The position numbers and the translations under genes were made by a program. Shown in pieces: positions 10,680-21,886 of a stretch of DNA of 64,000 bases (positions are counted from its first letter, which is position 1; each line of letters starts with the position of its first letter). Origin of the DNA: Amaurobius ferox (Eukaryota; Arthropoda; Arachnida; Araneae; Amaurobiidae); contig OX578139.1 in assembly GCA_951213105.1 (NCBI GenBank), positions 68,396,754-68,460,753 of the forward strand. Direction: 5' to 3'. A model generated the notes under the pieces. It ran no database searches. It was not told where the DNA came from and saw only the letters and a program-made list of their open reading frames with translations.

Positions 10680-11690
10680 TCTGGGGTAACGCTTGGTGAA
10701 AATTTTGGCGGCGAATTTGGCGAGATATCGCCAACTTGGCGACTTTTTTGATGTTGCGAATTTGATGAACATTTCGCCAAATCAATAAATATGACTCCAA
10801 ATCAATTAAATTAATTTCGTTTTGAAAGGGAATAGCATTGTAATGACGTTTCCATAGTGTTTGTCTGTCGAGTCCAATCATCCCATTTGGCCACAACTTT
10901 GGCGATTGTTAAAATGTCGCCAAATCTATAAAAAGGTCGCCAAATTGATATACGAAACCAAATCAATGAAATTAATTCTGTTTTAAAGAGGATAGTATTG
11001 TAATCATGTTTCGGAAGCATTTACCTGTCAGTAGAACCATCCCACCTGGCGACAAATTCGGCGAGTTTTTAAATGTCGCCAAAATGTATCAAAATATCGC
11101 CAAATCGATGAAAATGTCGACAAATCAATAAAAAGTTCGCCAAATGGATAAGTATGACGCAAAATTAATGATATTAATTGTGTTTTGAAAAAGTATACTA
11201 TTGTATTGATATTTCGGTAGCATTTGCCTGTCAGTCCAACCGTCCAACTTGGTGACAAATTTGGCGAAATTTTAAAATGTCGCCAGATTGATTAAAATAT
11301 CGTCAAATTAACGACAATGTTGGCAAATCGATAAAAGTGTTGTCAAATTGAAAATAATGAATCCAAATCAATAAATTAATTGTGTTTTGAAAGGGGATAG
11401 TATTGTAAAGATGTTTCGGCAGCGTTTGTCTGTCGGTTCAACTGTCCCACTTGGCGACCATTTTGACGAGTTTTTTCAAATGTCTCACAATTGAACAAAA
11501 TATCCCAAAAATTAACGAAAATGTCCCAAAATCGAGGAAAATTCAATATCTTGGAAAAAATATAAGAATCTACTATTTGAAAAATCCATTTCTTATAGTG
11601 GATAGTTCGTCCGTCCGTGACGTTTGGCAAAAAAATTGACAAAAAATTTGGCAGGATGTCGCCAAATTGAAAAAAATGGCGCCAAATTGG
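10680..11690 (-). repeat. A-related iteron array: ~160-207 bp units full of TCGCCAAA words
   Basis: It opens with AACGCTTGGTGAAAATTTTGG, which matches the GGCGA block of family A, and ends with AATTCAATATCTTGG and TCTACTATTTG, which also match A. Between them four longer units each carry TTAATT-TGTTTTGAAA (near 10810, 10971, 11174 and 11381), a CTGTC-GT-CAA-C-TCCCA word and several TCGCCAAAT..ATAAAAATG iterons. The same unit occurs in the Helitron copies (for example 39690-40030). I infer an A-like element with an expanded internal array. Confidence 0.7.
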
Positions 11691-11699
11691 AGGTCAAAT

Positions 11700-12180
11700 T
11701 TTGTAAATTTTGAATTCCGTCATATGACAGGCATACCTTCTACTTCCAATATAATTAAAAATATCTGTAACGGAGTGACCCATTTTTAAACAGTGAGTAC
11801 CCACTACGATTCGTACAAATAACAAGTAAACAGCAACTTTTAAACAGCTAATCAAAGCGTAAGCACTTGTGCACATTGTGATTCAATTGCGCTCCTGTAT
11901 ATTAAATTCGTTTTTACGATCTAAATGTTTTGCTTTTATTTCATTGATTTCCTATATTCTAATTTATTTAATTTAATGTTCAAAAATCTAATATTCTAAA
12001 TTTAATATTCTAAATTTATTATTCTAAAATCTTATATGCTCTTTTATATTAGGAATCTTAAAGAATTAAATTAATTTTTTATACTTCTAGTTTCATAACT
12101 ATTTATTAAATTATGTTTTAATTTGAAATCTTTCACAGCTCGCATATTTCATATGCGCGAGTCCTTTCAAAACTTGTCTT
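11700..12180. other. AT-rich DNA, no gene seen
   Basis: The words ATTCTAAATTTA/ATATTCTAA recur near 11960-12030, otherwise no structure. Confidence 0.4.
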
Positions 12181-12189
12181 TTTGCTAAT

Positions 12190-12480
12190 TATAATAATAT
12201 ACAAAATTAATCTACTTACGACATTATATTATTTTTTTTTTCAAACAATAAACATATCTTAACATATTGGCTTCCATCAGGTTGGGTAATATTGCAGTCT
12301 AAGGGAACGTCACCACAAATTAAGGAACACTTTTAGAATTAGAAATAGAACTGGAACTACATTGTGTATCGAACAAGAAAATTTATAATGATACGTCGCA
12401 ATCAAACACGTCCATGAAAAGAACAGGAAGTTTTGAATCAACCAATTCCAAAAATAGAAGATCCCAAGGATAAATTAATT
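12190..12480. repeat. Single monomer of the ~158-bp repeat with its flanks
   Basis: A unit with ATTGCAGTCTAAGGGAACG at 12291-12309 is preceded by ACGACATTATATTATTTTTT and followed by GATCCCAAGGATAAATTAATTA. The same left and right flanks reappear around the longer array downstream (about 12580 and 13315), so the locus was duplicated as a block and one copy then expanded. Confidence 0.65.
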
Positions 12481-12658
12481 ATTTGGTTTATTAGGATAAT
12501 ATGAGAATTAAATAATATACGAAAATTAATAACTAATCTACGAAAGTATTAATTAATATACTAATATACGAAATGTTATCGACTTATGATACTATATTAT
12601 TTAAAAAAAAAAGAAAAGCATCTTAACATCTTAACATGGCCTCATGTTCCCCATCAGG

Positions 12659-13300
12659 TTGGGAAATATTGCAGTCTATGGGAACGTCACCACAAATTAA
12701 TGAACATTTTTAGAATTAGAAATACAATTGAAACTACATTGTTTATCGAACAAGAAAATTTTGAATGATAGGTAACAGGGACAGACATCTATGAAAAGAA
12801 CAGGAATGTTTGAATCATTTGGGAATATTGCAGTCTAAGGGAACGTTACCACAAATTAAAGAACGTTTTTAGAATAAGAAAAACAACTGGAACTACATTG
12901 TTTATCGAACAAACATATTTATAATGATGTAACAGGGAAATACATCCATGAAAAGAACAGGGATATTTTAATCACTTGGGGAATATTGCAGTCTAATGGA
13001 AAGTCACCACAAATTAAGGAACATTTTTATAATTAGAAATACAACTGGAACTACATTGTTTTATCGAACAAGAAAATTTTGAATGATAGATAACAGGGAC
13101 ACACAACTATGAAAGGAACAGAAATGTTTGAATCATTTGGGGAATATTGCTGTCTAAGGGAACGTTACCACAAATTAAAGAACGTTTTTAGAATAAGAAA
13201 TACAACTAGAACTACATTGTTTATCGAACAAACATATTTATAATGATGTAACAGGGAAACACATCCATGAAAAGAACAGGAATATTTGAATCACTAACCA
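12659..13300. repeat. ABAB higher-order tandem repeat, ~158-bp monomers
   Basis: Four monomers start near 12661, 12822, 12978 and 13138, each with AATATTGCAGTCT or a one-base variant. Monomers 1 and 3 share AACAAGAAAATTTTGAATG; monomers 2 and 4 share AACAAACATATTTATAATG and AAAGAACGTTTTTAGAATAAG. The repeat therefore has a dimer period of about 315 bp, as in alphoid-type higher-order satellites. No coding frame. Confidence 0.8.
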
Positions 13301-13319
13301 ATACATAAAAAAATATCCC

Positions 13320-13837
13320 AAGGATAAATTAATTAGATCATTAATTAATTGTTCTAACAATGTGTTTCATCTTGAATCATTTTCATAATAAGTGAAATTT
13401 ATTCAAGGATTCTCAGAAACTAGGCAGTTTTCGCCGCTGAGTCATGTGTCCCGGCATTCATTGGCATATTTACCTGAAGGCGGTTTGAATACGTTAACAA
13501 CCAACACCCCTAACACATCTGCATTTAATTTTCATTTTACTTGGCTTGCTACAATCTATGGAAAACTATATAAATTTAAAGTTGTGCCATCAGCTTTCTC
13601 ACACTTGAAGTTGAACTTATTGAGGCTTTAAAACGATACGGAATGGTAAAGGAGGTCATGAAAAAACATAACTATCAAAATGTATGAAATTTAGCTAGAA
13701 GCTTAATGGTAATGGCTGCCACTAAAGCATATTTTTAAACTGTTCATAACGAGGTGGGAAACAGTGGAACTTTATTTTGGAAACAATGCTTTGAAAACAG
13801 TGCTTTGGAAACAATGTTAACAGGCATATTCCGCGAG
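13320..13837. other. Unrecognised DNA with one short open frame
   Basis: A + strand frame of 79 codons lies at 13392-13631, less AT-rich than its surroundings. The translation (for example MKFIQGFSETRQFSP) matches no family I know. No promoter or splice evidence. Confidence 0.3.
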
Positions 13838-13980
13838 CAGGCATATTTTACCGATATATCCTGTATCGGTAGTACATACTTTACTAATATACCCTATATC
13901 GGTGTTCCCTTTAACGATATATCCTATATCGCTTATAGGGTATACCGATATAGTAGAGTATACCGATATACCTATATCAA
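13838..13980. repeat. Cluster of inverted TACCGATATA / TATATCGGTA words
   Basis: Short words ACCGATATA, CTGTATCGGT, CCCTATATCGGTG, GATATATCCTATATCG, GGGTATACCGATATAG and TATACCGATATACC stand in alternating orientation over 140 bases and can form several competing hairpins. Confidence 0.6.
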
Positions 13981-14167
13981 CAGTTCTCAACCTGTGGTGT
14001 GCGAAATATCTTGAGAAGGGCGCGGAAGGTGTATGAGTACCTGTAAAGCATCTATTGTATTGCTTTTTATGGCTATTTTATCAGGGGTTTTAGAGGGGGG
14101 GGGAGGCATGGATGAAATCGATATGGAGAAGGGGGGGCTGCAAATACAAAAATTTTGAGAAGCACTG
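13981..14167. mobile_element. hAT-like MITE (putative)
   Basis: The left end CAGTTCTCAACCTGTGG and the right end TTTTGAGAAGCACTG read inward as CAG(TG)CTTCTCAA-type inverted repeats, as seen in many hAT elements. The interior has G runs at about 14094-14104 and 14131-14137 and no transposase. Flanks CCTATATC and CCTTATATA are similar but not an exact 8-bp duplication. Confidence 0.5.
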
Positions 14168-14169
14168 CC

Positions 14170-14799
14170 TTATATAGAAAATGGATATGTTAATTTTTTA
14201 TAAAAAATAATTAATTATTTTATATGTAACTTTGTACTTAATACGAAAGATATCTTTTACAAAACGTGAAAGTTCGCCGATTTAAAGAAATTGAACGATG
14301 TTGAATTAAAAATGTTAAAAACAAAAATATAAATACGTCCACCAATGTAAATTGATTTAAGAACTTCATAAACAGATTTGATAAGAAATGAATTAACACC
14401 ACATTGTTTGGGACTTTTCACAAGCCATTCTCGAGATATTAGAAATGTTACATTTTCATAGAAATCGCTCTATCTCATAGAAATGTTGATCTATTTGCAT
14501 GGAATATGGTATGCTTTTTAACCGGTTCCAGCATAAAGTCTATTAATATTAAGCATAATCAAGTTGTAACACTAATTTGTGTCTATATTGCCTCACAATA
14601 ATTTATTTGTGTATAATAATGTAATTATTTATAATAGTGTAATTTGCGTATAATATTGTAATTGTGTTTGTGTATTTAATTGTGTTGTAATGCATATGTA
14701 CATGCATGCATACATATCTATTGTGTAATGCATATCTAGAGATTATTGTTTATTTACATTTTACAGATTTGTTAAAAACTAGAAAGTGTATAAAGATAT
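14170..14799. other. AT-rich DNA with one TE-like word
   Basis: The word ATTCTCGAGATATT at 14430-14443 is shared with families A, B and E and hints at a very old related element. TGCATATGTACATGCATGCA occurs near 14691. Nothing coding. Confidence 0.35.
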
Positions 14800-15118
14800 A
14801 TTATTTAATACATTTTATCGCTGCTTCGTTGTGTCGGAGACACAGAAATGAAAACCTATAAAATGCAAAACCCATCTTTTCTCGTTTTATTTCGCAGACG
14901 GTTTTTACAGCAGGATTTTTCAAACCATAAGAGACCCAATTTTTCCCCATAAAGCTTCTAAAAAGGGTCCCGACAAAGGTAAAAAGCGAACACATCTATT
15001 TTCGAAGTTTTTATTCTGAAATATGAAGCAAAGGTTCAAGAAAATAGAAAAATAGAAGTTTGGCATGTCCCTGAAGTTACCTGCAGGAAGTTTCCATTAA
15101 TAAATAAAGGATTTTTTG
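14800..15118. repeat. Old dispersed repeat G, copy 1
   Basis: It aligns by eye with 18295-18608: TTTATCGCT, AAATGCAAAACC, CGAA(G)TTTTTATT, ATGAAGCAAAG, GGCATGTCC, TTACCTGCAGGAA and AATAAAGGATTTTT in the same order. No microsatellite or obvious termini. Confidence 0.6.
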
Positions 15119-15432
15119 TACTTTACCAACCTCTTTAGCAAATTTTGGGCTCAGTGTATCTACGTCCAATTATTTGTAGTCAGAAAATACGTAAAAATAT
15201 ACGTATCAATTATGATGAAAATATGTATCAATTATGATGATTTTTATTCAAAATACGACGTTATGTTTGTTCTAAGCGCAGTAAAAATCGCACTATTCCT
15301 GTGTGTGACTTCATGGTTTACACATGCGAATGCTAGACCATGTACATTTTTGTAAAGTACCGTTCAAATGCATCACAAAAAAGATTGGGAAAAAGCGTGA
15401 ATGCGCAAAAATTAATCTGTATTTAAAAATAT
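15119..15432. other. AT-rich DNA, short open frame only
   Basis: A 79-codon + frame (15116-15355) has no recognisable motif; nothing else is seen. Confidence 0.35.
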
Positions 15433-16075
15433 AATGTAGGCAGCACATGACTTTTTTTACAGATTCAAGTTAATTTTCTATTTCTTTCATAATTCATTAA
15501 ATAGATGTTGAATTGCACAAAATAACAATTATAATTATTCGAAATTGCATTACATTTGCAGTTTTAATTCTATTTTTGTTTTCATTTGGTGATTGGACCT
15601 ATTTTTTAAGGCGATGTTGCATAAAATAAAAATAAAAACTAAAATATCTCAAGAACGGTTAATCCCAGAGCTTATTATTTCTGAGGTAAAAAATTACGTA
15701 TATGCATTTAATTGAACAATCATTTAACAAGCATTTAATTGATACATTTAGCGCTATTTAGTCTTTTGTTTCATGTTTTGACGATTCTTGCGAGCCATGT
15801 TGCAAAAAAACGCAGATTATTTTATTTTACAAATCATAAAAAAAAATCTAATCAGCACCAGGATAACCCACAACCACTTACCTGCAGAATTTTGTCCATT
15901 AGTTTTTGATCTGGAGGGGAATAGATACATGCAGAGACAGACACATAGACAGACAAACACACACACACGCAGATGTCACAGTAAAAATAGTTGTTTAGTA
16001 TTCTAGAGTCTTTGGTTGAAACGAAATTCGGCGAAAACTCGAGTTTCTATAATCGGCACGATTTCCATACTTTGT
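15433..16075 (+). mobile_element. Family B element, old copy
   Basis: Starts with the B 5' word GTAGGCAGCACATGAC, then the CTCAAGAACGG word, CAGCACCAGG, TTTTGTCCATTAGTTTTTGAT, a short CAGACA/CACACA microsatellite (15935-15970), AAAACTCGAG and CGGCACGATTTCCATAC, all in B order. The 3' hairpin is degraded. Confidence 0.7.
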
Positions 16076-16259
16076 AGAGAAATCGTATCGATTCCTTAAA
16101 AAGTATAGAAATCGTGTATTCCCATGTGTAGTGAAAATCATTAAGACTTAGGCATGCTTTATTTGGTGCAGGTGCTTTACTAACTGTGCTGGTAGAAAGG
16201 AATTGTACTATGTGTCACAATTTTGCGAGGTGCTATGTGCCACAATCTTCACCGATAAA

Positions 16260-16810
16260 CTTAGCTGTATGCTGCCTTCAAATTTAATAAAGTTCAGGAT
16301 GCTGAAGGTTGCCAGGACGAGGCTCATAGTCACGAAAGCAAATGTTTAAAGCTATTTCCAAAGTTTGGTCTACGTGGACAGTGTTCGATTGAAGGCGTGT
16401 TTGTTTATTGATGAATCCCGCTTTTCTCTAACTGCTGATAACTGACGTGTGGGGAGAATGTCTAGCCAGCGTTCAGATTCCATATGTCTTGTCGAACGGT
16501 ACACTGTCATCACTGTGTTACAAAACAATTTGGCGGCTTGCTTATAAGTCGGCAATATTCTGCCTCTAATTGTTCTTCCTAGTCTGTCAAGCCGCCTAGT
16601 TTCCATTTATCAACAAGACAACGCTCGACCATAACTGTATGGCTCTATCAACAATGCTTTCCATAATTTCATACACTTCCATATCATCCTGATCCCCAGA
16701 CTTATCACTAAAAGAACACATCTGAGACATGCCGGGATGGCAATTTCAGCCACCACTGCAGTAGCTAACCAGTTGTGACATTTGTGGCAGAATCTTCCGC
16801 AGTGAATCAT
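16260..16810 (+). pseudogene. Tc1/mariner-family transposase, decayed
   Basis: The transposase cuts and pastes DNA using a DDE catalytic triad. One frame at 16404-16430 reads FIDESRFSL, containing the second catalytic-triad region of Tc1-like enzymes. QQDNARP, the block around the next catalytic Asp, is at 16611-16631, preceded by NILPLIVLPSL. SPDLS..EH follows at 16693-16719 in a shifted frame, matching the (R)SPDLSPIEH block with a TGA where Trp is usual. A more degraded stretch upstream resembles the helix-turn-helix linker (DAEGCQDEAH). Stops and at least one frameshift make it non-functional. Terminal repeats were not found. Confidence 0.8.
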
Positions 16811-16869
16811 AAGCAACATTATTAACCCTGTTCTGCACCCAAGATCGATTTGAACAACTGACAGGGGAT

Positions 16870-17183
16870 TACTTACTGTGGTGTTAAGAAATAAAAAAAA
16901 GTTAAAAATTTAAATATAAAATACATTTAAGGACTTTTAGTTTATTATTTAATGTTAAATTCATTAAGATGACCTGGCCGTTGATTCTCATATAGTGGAT
17001 TTATTATTAATGTACATTGTATTGTTGTGCCGCAATAAACCCTCCAATTATTTTTACCTTTTGTGTAAGTCCTGAAAATAATTATTAATTAATACAATGC
17101 TAAATTGATCACACCATTTAAACTTAAACAATACCATTTATTAACAGCATCAATTTTCATTAATTATGTTAGCGGAGGGGCCA
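16870..17183 (+). mobile_element. Internal 3' end of an LTR retrotransposon, adjacent to its LTR
   Basis: The stretch from about 16970 matches 52780-53009 (ATGACCTGGCCG, ATAGTGGA, TGTACATTG-ATTGTTGTG, CCAATTATTT, CCATTTAAACTT). It ends in a purine-rich run AGCGGAGGGG just before the LTR, which can serve as polypurine tract. The protein-coding interior is missing. Confidence 0.65.
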
Positions 17184-17843
17184 TATGCGACCAGAATTAT
17201 TGAAATTAATATCATGTCTAGGACCTGTGATAATTGCTGAGTACATACCTTCCAATTTAGTCTTGGGCTTTATCATATCTCAAAGGCTTGCATCAGTCTT
17301 TGTGCTGAAGTACTGCCATAACTCTGCGATGTGTGGCTCCTACTCGTACTTTGAATGCACTCGCACATTGATCTCGTTCCATTATTTTGGAACCTCTACG
17401 GGACACTCTACAAACCTGTTAGGTTTTACTTTCTTCTCTACTCGTGCTCTTAAGTCAAAATCGTGATTATTTCTGGCATGCTTCTAAGCCAAAATTCGAT
17501 CATCTTCTCTATCCATCGTTTCTTTTTATGTCTTTTATCTATCTCTTATTCTCGTTGTCTCATCCAAGCTGTGGTTCCCTCGGCAGGGGGGGGGGATGTA
17601 GCTCCGCCTTTCTTCTTTCTGGCGGTCATTGGTTCTTCTTAACCCAATGGCATCATTTCACATTTAGCAAGGCCTCTCTCAGGCCCTCTGGTATGGCACC
17701 CCTAAATTTATAGTCTCTTGACCTTTAGGTTAACTTCGTCATAAACCTCGGTGCCAGCCAGACTACAGCTTTGTCAGCCGTTCTGGGCATCGTAAATTCC
17801 ACAAATAAAAGTGTCTCATGTGAAAACAATTTCTGGTCTCACA
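17184..17843 (+). mobile_element. LTR (660 bp), 3' LTR of a truncated retrotransposon
   Basis: Termini TATGCGACC (degraded TGTGAGACC) and GGTCTCACA are inverted. The 3' part (CCTCGGTGCCAGCCAGACTACAG, then CTCATGTGA) aligns with the second LTR at 53010-53668. The GC-rich centre contains a long G run at 17586-17595. Open frames here are incidental. Confidence 0.72.
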
Positions 17844-17849
17844 CTTACC

Positions 17850-18294
17850 ACTTACTAAAATACCATCTTCTTCTTGCCACCATTTCTTAATAAAACTTTT
17901 GATTTTCTCCCAAAGTCTAATAATTTGAATATTTAATCAAACGACATATTCATTCTGAGTTTCGCGGTCTTAGCTCAATTTCTTATGGGTGCATTTGATT
18001 TTTTGAAACAGAGGGCATATCAGATAGTTTATCCGACAAATTACTATATTCTCAAAGTGTTATGGATAGATGATTTGTCAAATCTTAGGAACAAAATTTA
18101 AAGGAATTTTATTTTGCGGCAATAAATTCAAAGTCATTTTAAAGAATTGGTAAAATCGTAATTAAGTTCGTTTATGCTGAATCACTCTTTGCCTAAATTA
18201 ATTGGTTTTACATGTGGTTATAATTAGGAAAAATGCAAAATAGTAAATTTTAAAATCGGTGGAGAAAGGAAAGTATAAAACGAAAATCTAACTA
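17850..18294. other. AT-rich DNA, no feature seen
   Basis: No recognised repeat or coding frame. Confidence 0.4.
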
Positions 18295-18608
18295 AATTTT
18301 TATCGCTCCGCTTTTGATTCGGAAGCTATTGCATAAAATGATTTCTTTCAAATGCAAAACCAATATATTTTTTTGAGTACGTTTTAGAATTGCGTACATT
18401 TTAGACAACAAAAGCGCCATTTTTTCTCCCTGAAGCCTTATAAAATGAATGGGCAGAAAGATAAAACACGACAGCAGTCATTTTCGAATTTTTTATTTTC
18501 GAAATTGAAGCAAAAAATTCCACGAAAATGGCAAAGGAAACTTTCGGCATATCCTCAAAAATTGCCTGCAGGAAAATTTCATTGAACAATAAAGGATTTT
18601 TACATTTT
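18295..18608. repeat. Old dispersed repeat G, copy 2
   Basis: Matches 14800-15118 in word order, ending TTGCCTGCAGGAAAATTTCA and AATAAAGGATTTTT. About a third of positions differ by eye, so it is ancient. Confidence 0.6.
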
Positions 18609-18940
18609 ACATATTATTTATTAAATATTGACAGTCACAGATATAGGTAATATTCTATCTGAAAGGTATTTCATAAAAAAACTGTCTGCTTTTTAATAGT
18701 TTCGGATATTTTATGTATTAATTGCATATATATTTTTTTTTATTTAATGTCGCATTAGTACTTTTTCTCATGAAAAATAATTTTCCGCTTCAATCATCAA
18801 GAACCCTTTCATGTATCTTTTTACATTTAAGTACATATGGGTTTAAATTAATAACCAAAATGCTGATTAATATATTTGCATAAAAAGGCAAGTTTTAAAC
18901 TAGACGATTGTTCTTATATGGCTAGTATAAAACATTTTTT
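18609..18940. other. AT-rich DNA, no feature seen
   Basis: No coding frame or repeat noticed before the B array starts. Confidence 0.4.
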
Positions 18941-20257
18941 ACTTTCCCTGCAATACATGGTAATGTATAGGGAAAGTATTGGAATCATGCCGAAAATCAC
19001 AACTCGAGTTTTCGACGGATCTACACGTTTCGAGACCTCTAGAATACGAAAATACGATTTTTAACGTGACGTCTGTGTGTGTGTCTGTGTGTCTGTGTGT
19101 CTGTGTGTCTGTCTGTCTGTGTGTCTGTCTGTCTGTGTGTCTGTCTGTCTGTCTGTCTGTGCAGATTTTGTATCCACTCTAACTAAAAAACTAATGGACC
19201 GAATTTCACAAAATTTTGTAGGTAAGTCACTTGTGGGCGGGGCTGGTGCTGATTAGTTTTGGGTTCGATTCGGAATTGTAACGTACTGTTACTAGCTCAG
19301 AAAAACTGCCTGTGCTTACGAAAACTGCCATGAGAGGCAAATATACTTTTCTCATCCACACGCCAGTGTCCACCAAATTCATGTATAAGAGAAGGTTTGG
19401 ATTTTCACAGCTGTGGTGCTGGAGTTGTGAAATATGACACCGGGAAAGGGAATCTTTGGCCTGCGTTTCGGTTTTCGGACGGATGGACCGCCCCCGCAGA
19501 GCCGTGATCTCTGACCTGCCAACGGAGGGAGGACAGAAGACCCTTTTTGGAAAGAGGAGTTCGATTTTAGAATTCGACGGAGCTAGTCGCTTCTCCTTCT
19601 GCATCTCACGAACCTGAGTTCGGCCGAGAGCCGACACTTACAAGGAATATGCTATTACAATTGCCTATTTGTACATAGTTGTAAATATTTCTTTTTTATG
19701 CATTAAAGTCTTATTTTAAAAATTTAATCTGCTGTTCCTCGTGTGCTCCTCGGCACTACAACGCTACTACGGTACAGAATAAAAGAACCCGCTTTTTTTT
19801 GCGAAATGGTCCGCAAAAGCTTGTATCCACACTAGCTGAAAAACTAATGGACCGAATTTCACAAAATTCGGTAGATGAGTCACGTATAGGTCACCCTGGT
19901 GCTGATTAGATTTTGGTACGATTCAGAAAAAAATAACCTGCCTTTTTTTGTGGAATGGCCCGCAAAAATTGCCAAAATCTAAACTAAAAAGCTACGTATG
20001 CTCAAATATATCCATTAAATGCTTGTTTAATGCGTAATTTTTAACGAAGAAAATAATAAGACCAACCCCGTTACACTAGGACTAGCCGCTCTCGAGATAT
20101 TTTAGTTTTCCTTATTTTTTCTACGCCACTTTTGAAAATAAGTCCAGTTACCAAATGAGAACGAAAATGAATTAAAAGTGAATTAAATTTAATTAAAATG
20201 AAGAGAACGTGGATATAAGTCTGCAGGGAAAGTCATGTGCTGCCCACATCAGATTTT
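18941..20257 (-). mobile_element. Family B unit 1 (contains a solo LTR)
   Basis: 3' hairpin ACTTTCCCTGCAATACATGG..., TTTTCGACGGATC, (GTCT/GTGT)n at 19069-19160, ATGGACCGAATTTCACAAA, CTCGAGATATTTTAG and the terminal TCATGTGCTGCCCACATCAGA. The TATCCACACTAGCTG segment is present twice, before and after the LTR. Confidence 0.88.
19277..19776. mobile_element. Solo LTR, 500 bp, with 4-bp target duplication GAAT
   Basis: Begins TGTAACGTAC and ends GGTACA, flanked by GAAT at 19273-19276 and 19777-19780. Excising it rejoins GATTCG-GAATAAAAGAACCC, which matches the uninterrupted B units (GATAAAAGAACCCGCC at about 22184). It contains a GC-rich middle and an ATTAAA signal near 19702. It is left by recombination between the two LTRs of a Gypsy-type element (4-bp duplication fits). 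A 136-codon minus frame inside it is not supported as a gene. Confidence 0.85.
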
Positions 20258-20258
20258 T

Positions 20259-21311
20259 ATTTTCCCCGCAACACATGGTAATGTATAGGGAAAGTATTGG
20301 AAATCATGCCGAAAATCGCAACTCGAGTTTTCGACGGATCTACACGTTTCGAGAATTCTAGAATACGAAAAAACTATTTTTAGCGGCGTGAGGTCTGTGT
20401 GTGTGTCTATCTATGTGTCTGTCTGCCTGGCTATGTGTCTGTCTGTCTGTATGTCTGTCTGTATGTGTGTCTGTCTGTGTATCTGTGCTATGAATGTATC
20501 CACTCTAACTCAAAAATTAATGGACCGAATTTCATAAAATTTGGTAGGTAAATCACTTTGATGTGACCCTGGTGCTGATTAGTTTTTGGTACAGTTCATG
20601 AAAACAGAACCTGCCTTTTTTTGCGAAATGGCCCGTAAAAATTTCATTTATTCGCCATAGCCAAGGTACTAATTGACCAAATTTCACAAAATTTGGTAGA
20701 TAAGTTACTTGTTGGATACTCTGCTGGATACTTTGGTAGATAAGTTACTTGTTGGATGCTCATTAGAATTTGGAAGGTTTCGAAAAAGAAGAGCCCGCCT
20801 TCTTTACGAAATGGCCTGCAAAAATTTCATGTATCCACTCTAGCTAAAATACTAATTGACCAAATTTCACAAAATTTGGTAGATAAGGTACTTGTGGGAT
20901 ACTCTGGTGCTGATTAGATTTTGGTACGATTCAGAAAAGAACAACCTGTCTTGTTTACGAAATGGCCCGCCAAAATATCCAAAGTCTAAAATAAAAAGCC
21001 TAAGTAGTGTATGCTCAAATGTATCAATTAAATTCTTGTTTTATGCGCAATTTTTGAAGAGGAAAATAAAATAACACACTCCATTATAGTTTGGAACTGA
21101 CCATTCTCAAGATATTTGAGATTTCATGCATTTTTGTTACGCCGATTTCGGAAAAATGTCCATTACCAAATAAAAACAAAAATTGAATTAAAAATGCAAA
21201 TTTAGTGTTATTTGGTTCAATTAAACTCAATCTAATGAATTATTAAAGAAATAAAGAAAATATGAATTTGGGTCTGCAGGGAAAGTCATGTGCTGCTCAC
21301 ATCAGATGTTT
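20259..21311 (-). mobile_element. Family B unit 2 (long variant)
   Basis: It carries three successive copies of the TTGACCAAATTTCACAAA / GGTAGATAAG module and a small internal duplication (TACTTGTTGGAT twice near 20706-20760), which explains its extra length. Confidence 0.87.
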
Positions 21312-21312
21312 A

Positions 21313-21886
21313 ACTTTCCCTGCAATGCATTGTAATGTATAGGGAAAGTATTGGAATCATGCCGAAAATCCCAACTCGAGTTATTGACGGATCTACACGT
21401 TTCGAGACCTCTAAAATACGAGAAAACTATCTTTAGCGTGACGTCTGTGTGTGTGTCTGTGCGTCTGTATGTGAGTCTGTGTGTCTGTGTGTCTGTCTGT
21501 GTGTCTGTCTGTATGTCTGTCTGTCTGTCTGTGCAGATTTTGTATCCACTCTAACTAAAAAAGTAATTGACCGAATTTTACAAAATTTGGAAGGTAAGTC
21601 ACCTGTGGTAAGTCACCACTACGTACGATCAAATATATCCATTAAAATCTTGTTTTATACGTAATTTTTAACGAAGAAAAGAATAAGACCAACCTCATTA
21701 CACTAGGACTAGCCGTTCTCGAGATATTTTAGTTTTTTCGCATTTCTCTACGCTACCTTTGAAAATAAGAGCAGTTACCAAATCAGAACGAAAATTGAAT
21801 TAAAAGAGAATTGAATTTAATTAAAATAAAGAGAACGTGGATATAAGTCTGCAGGGAAAGTCATGTGCTGCCCACATCAGATTTTT
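21313..21886 (-). mobile_element. Family B unit 3 (short variant)
   Basis: Intact termini. The segment between GGTAAGTCAC and ACTACGTACGATC is deleted compared with unit 4. (GTCT)n at 21445-21533. Confidence 0.87.

Noticed and set aside
19227..19637. 136-codon minus-strand frame with balanced composition
   Set aside because: It lies almost wholly in the solo LTR at 19277-19776 and extends into the flanking B element, so it cannot be an original gene.
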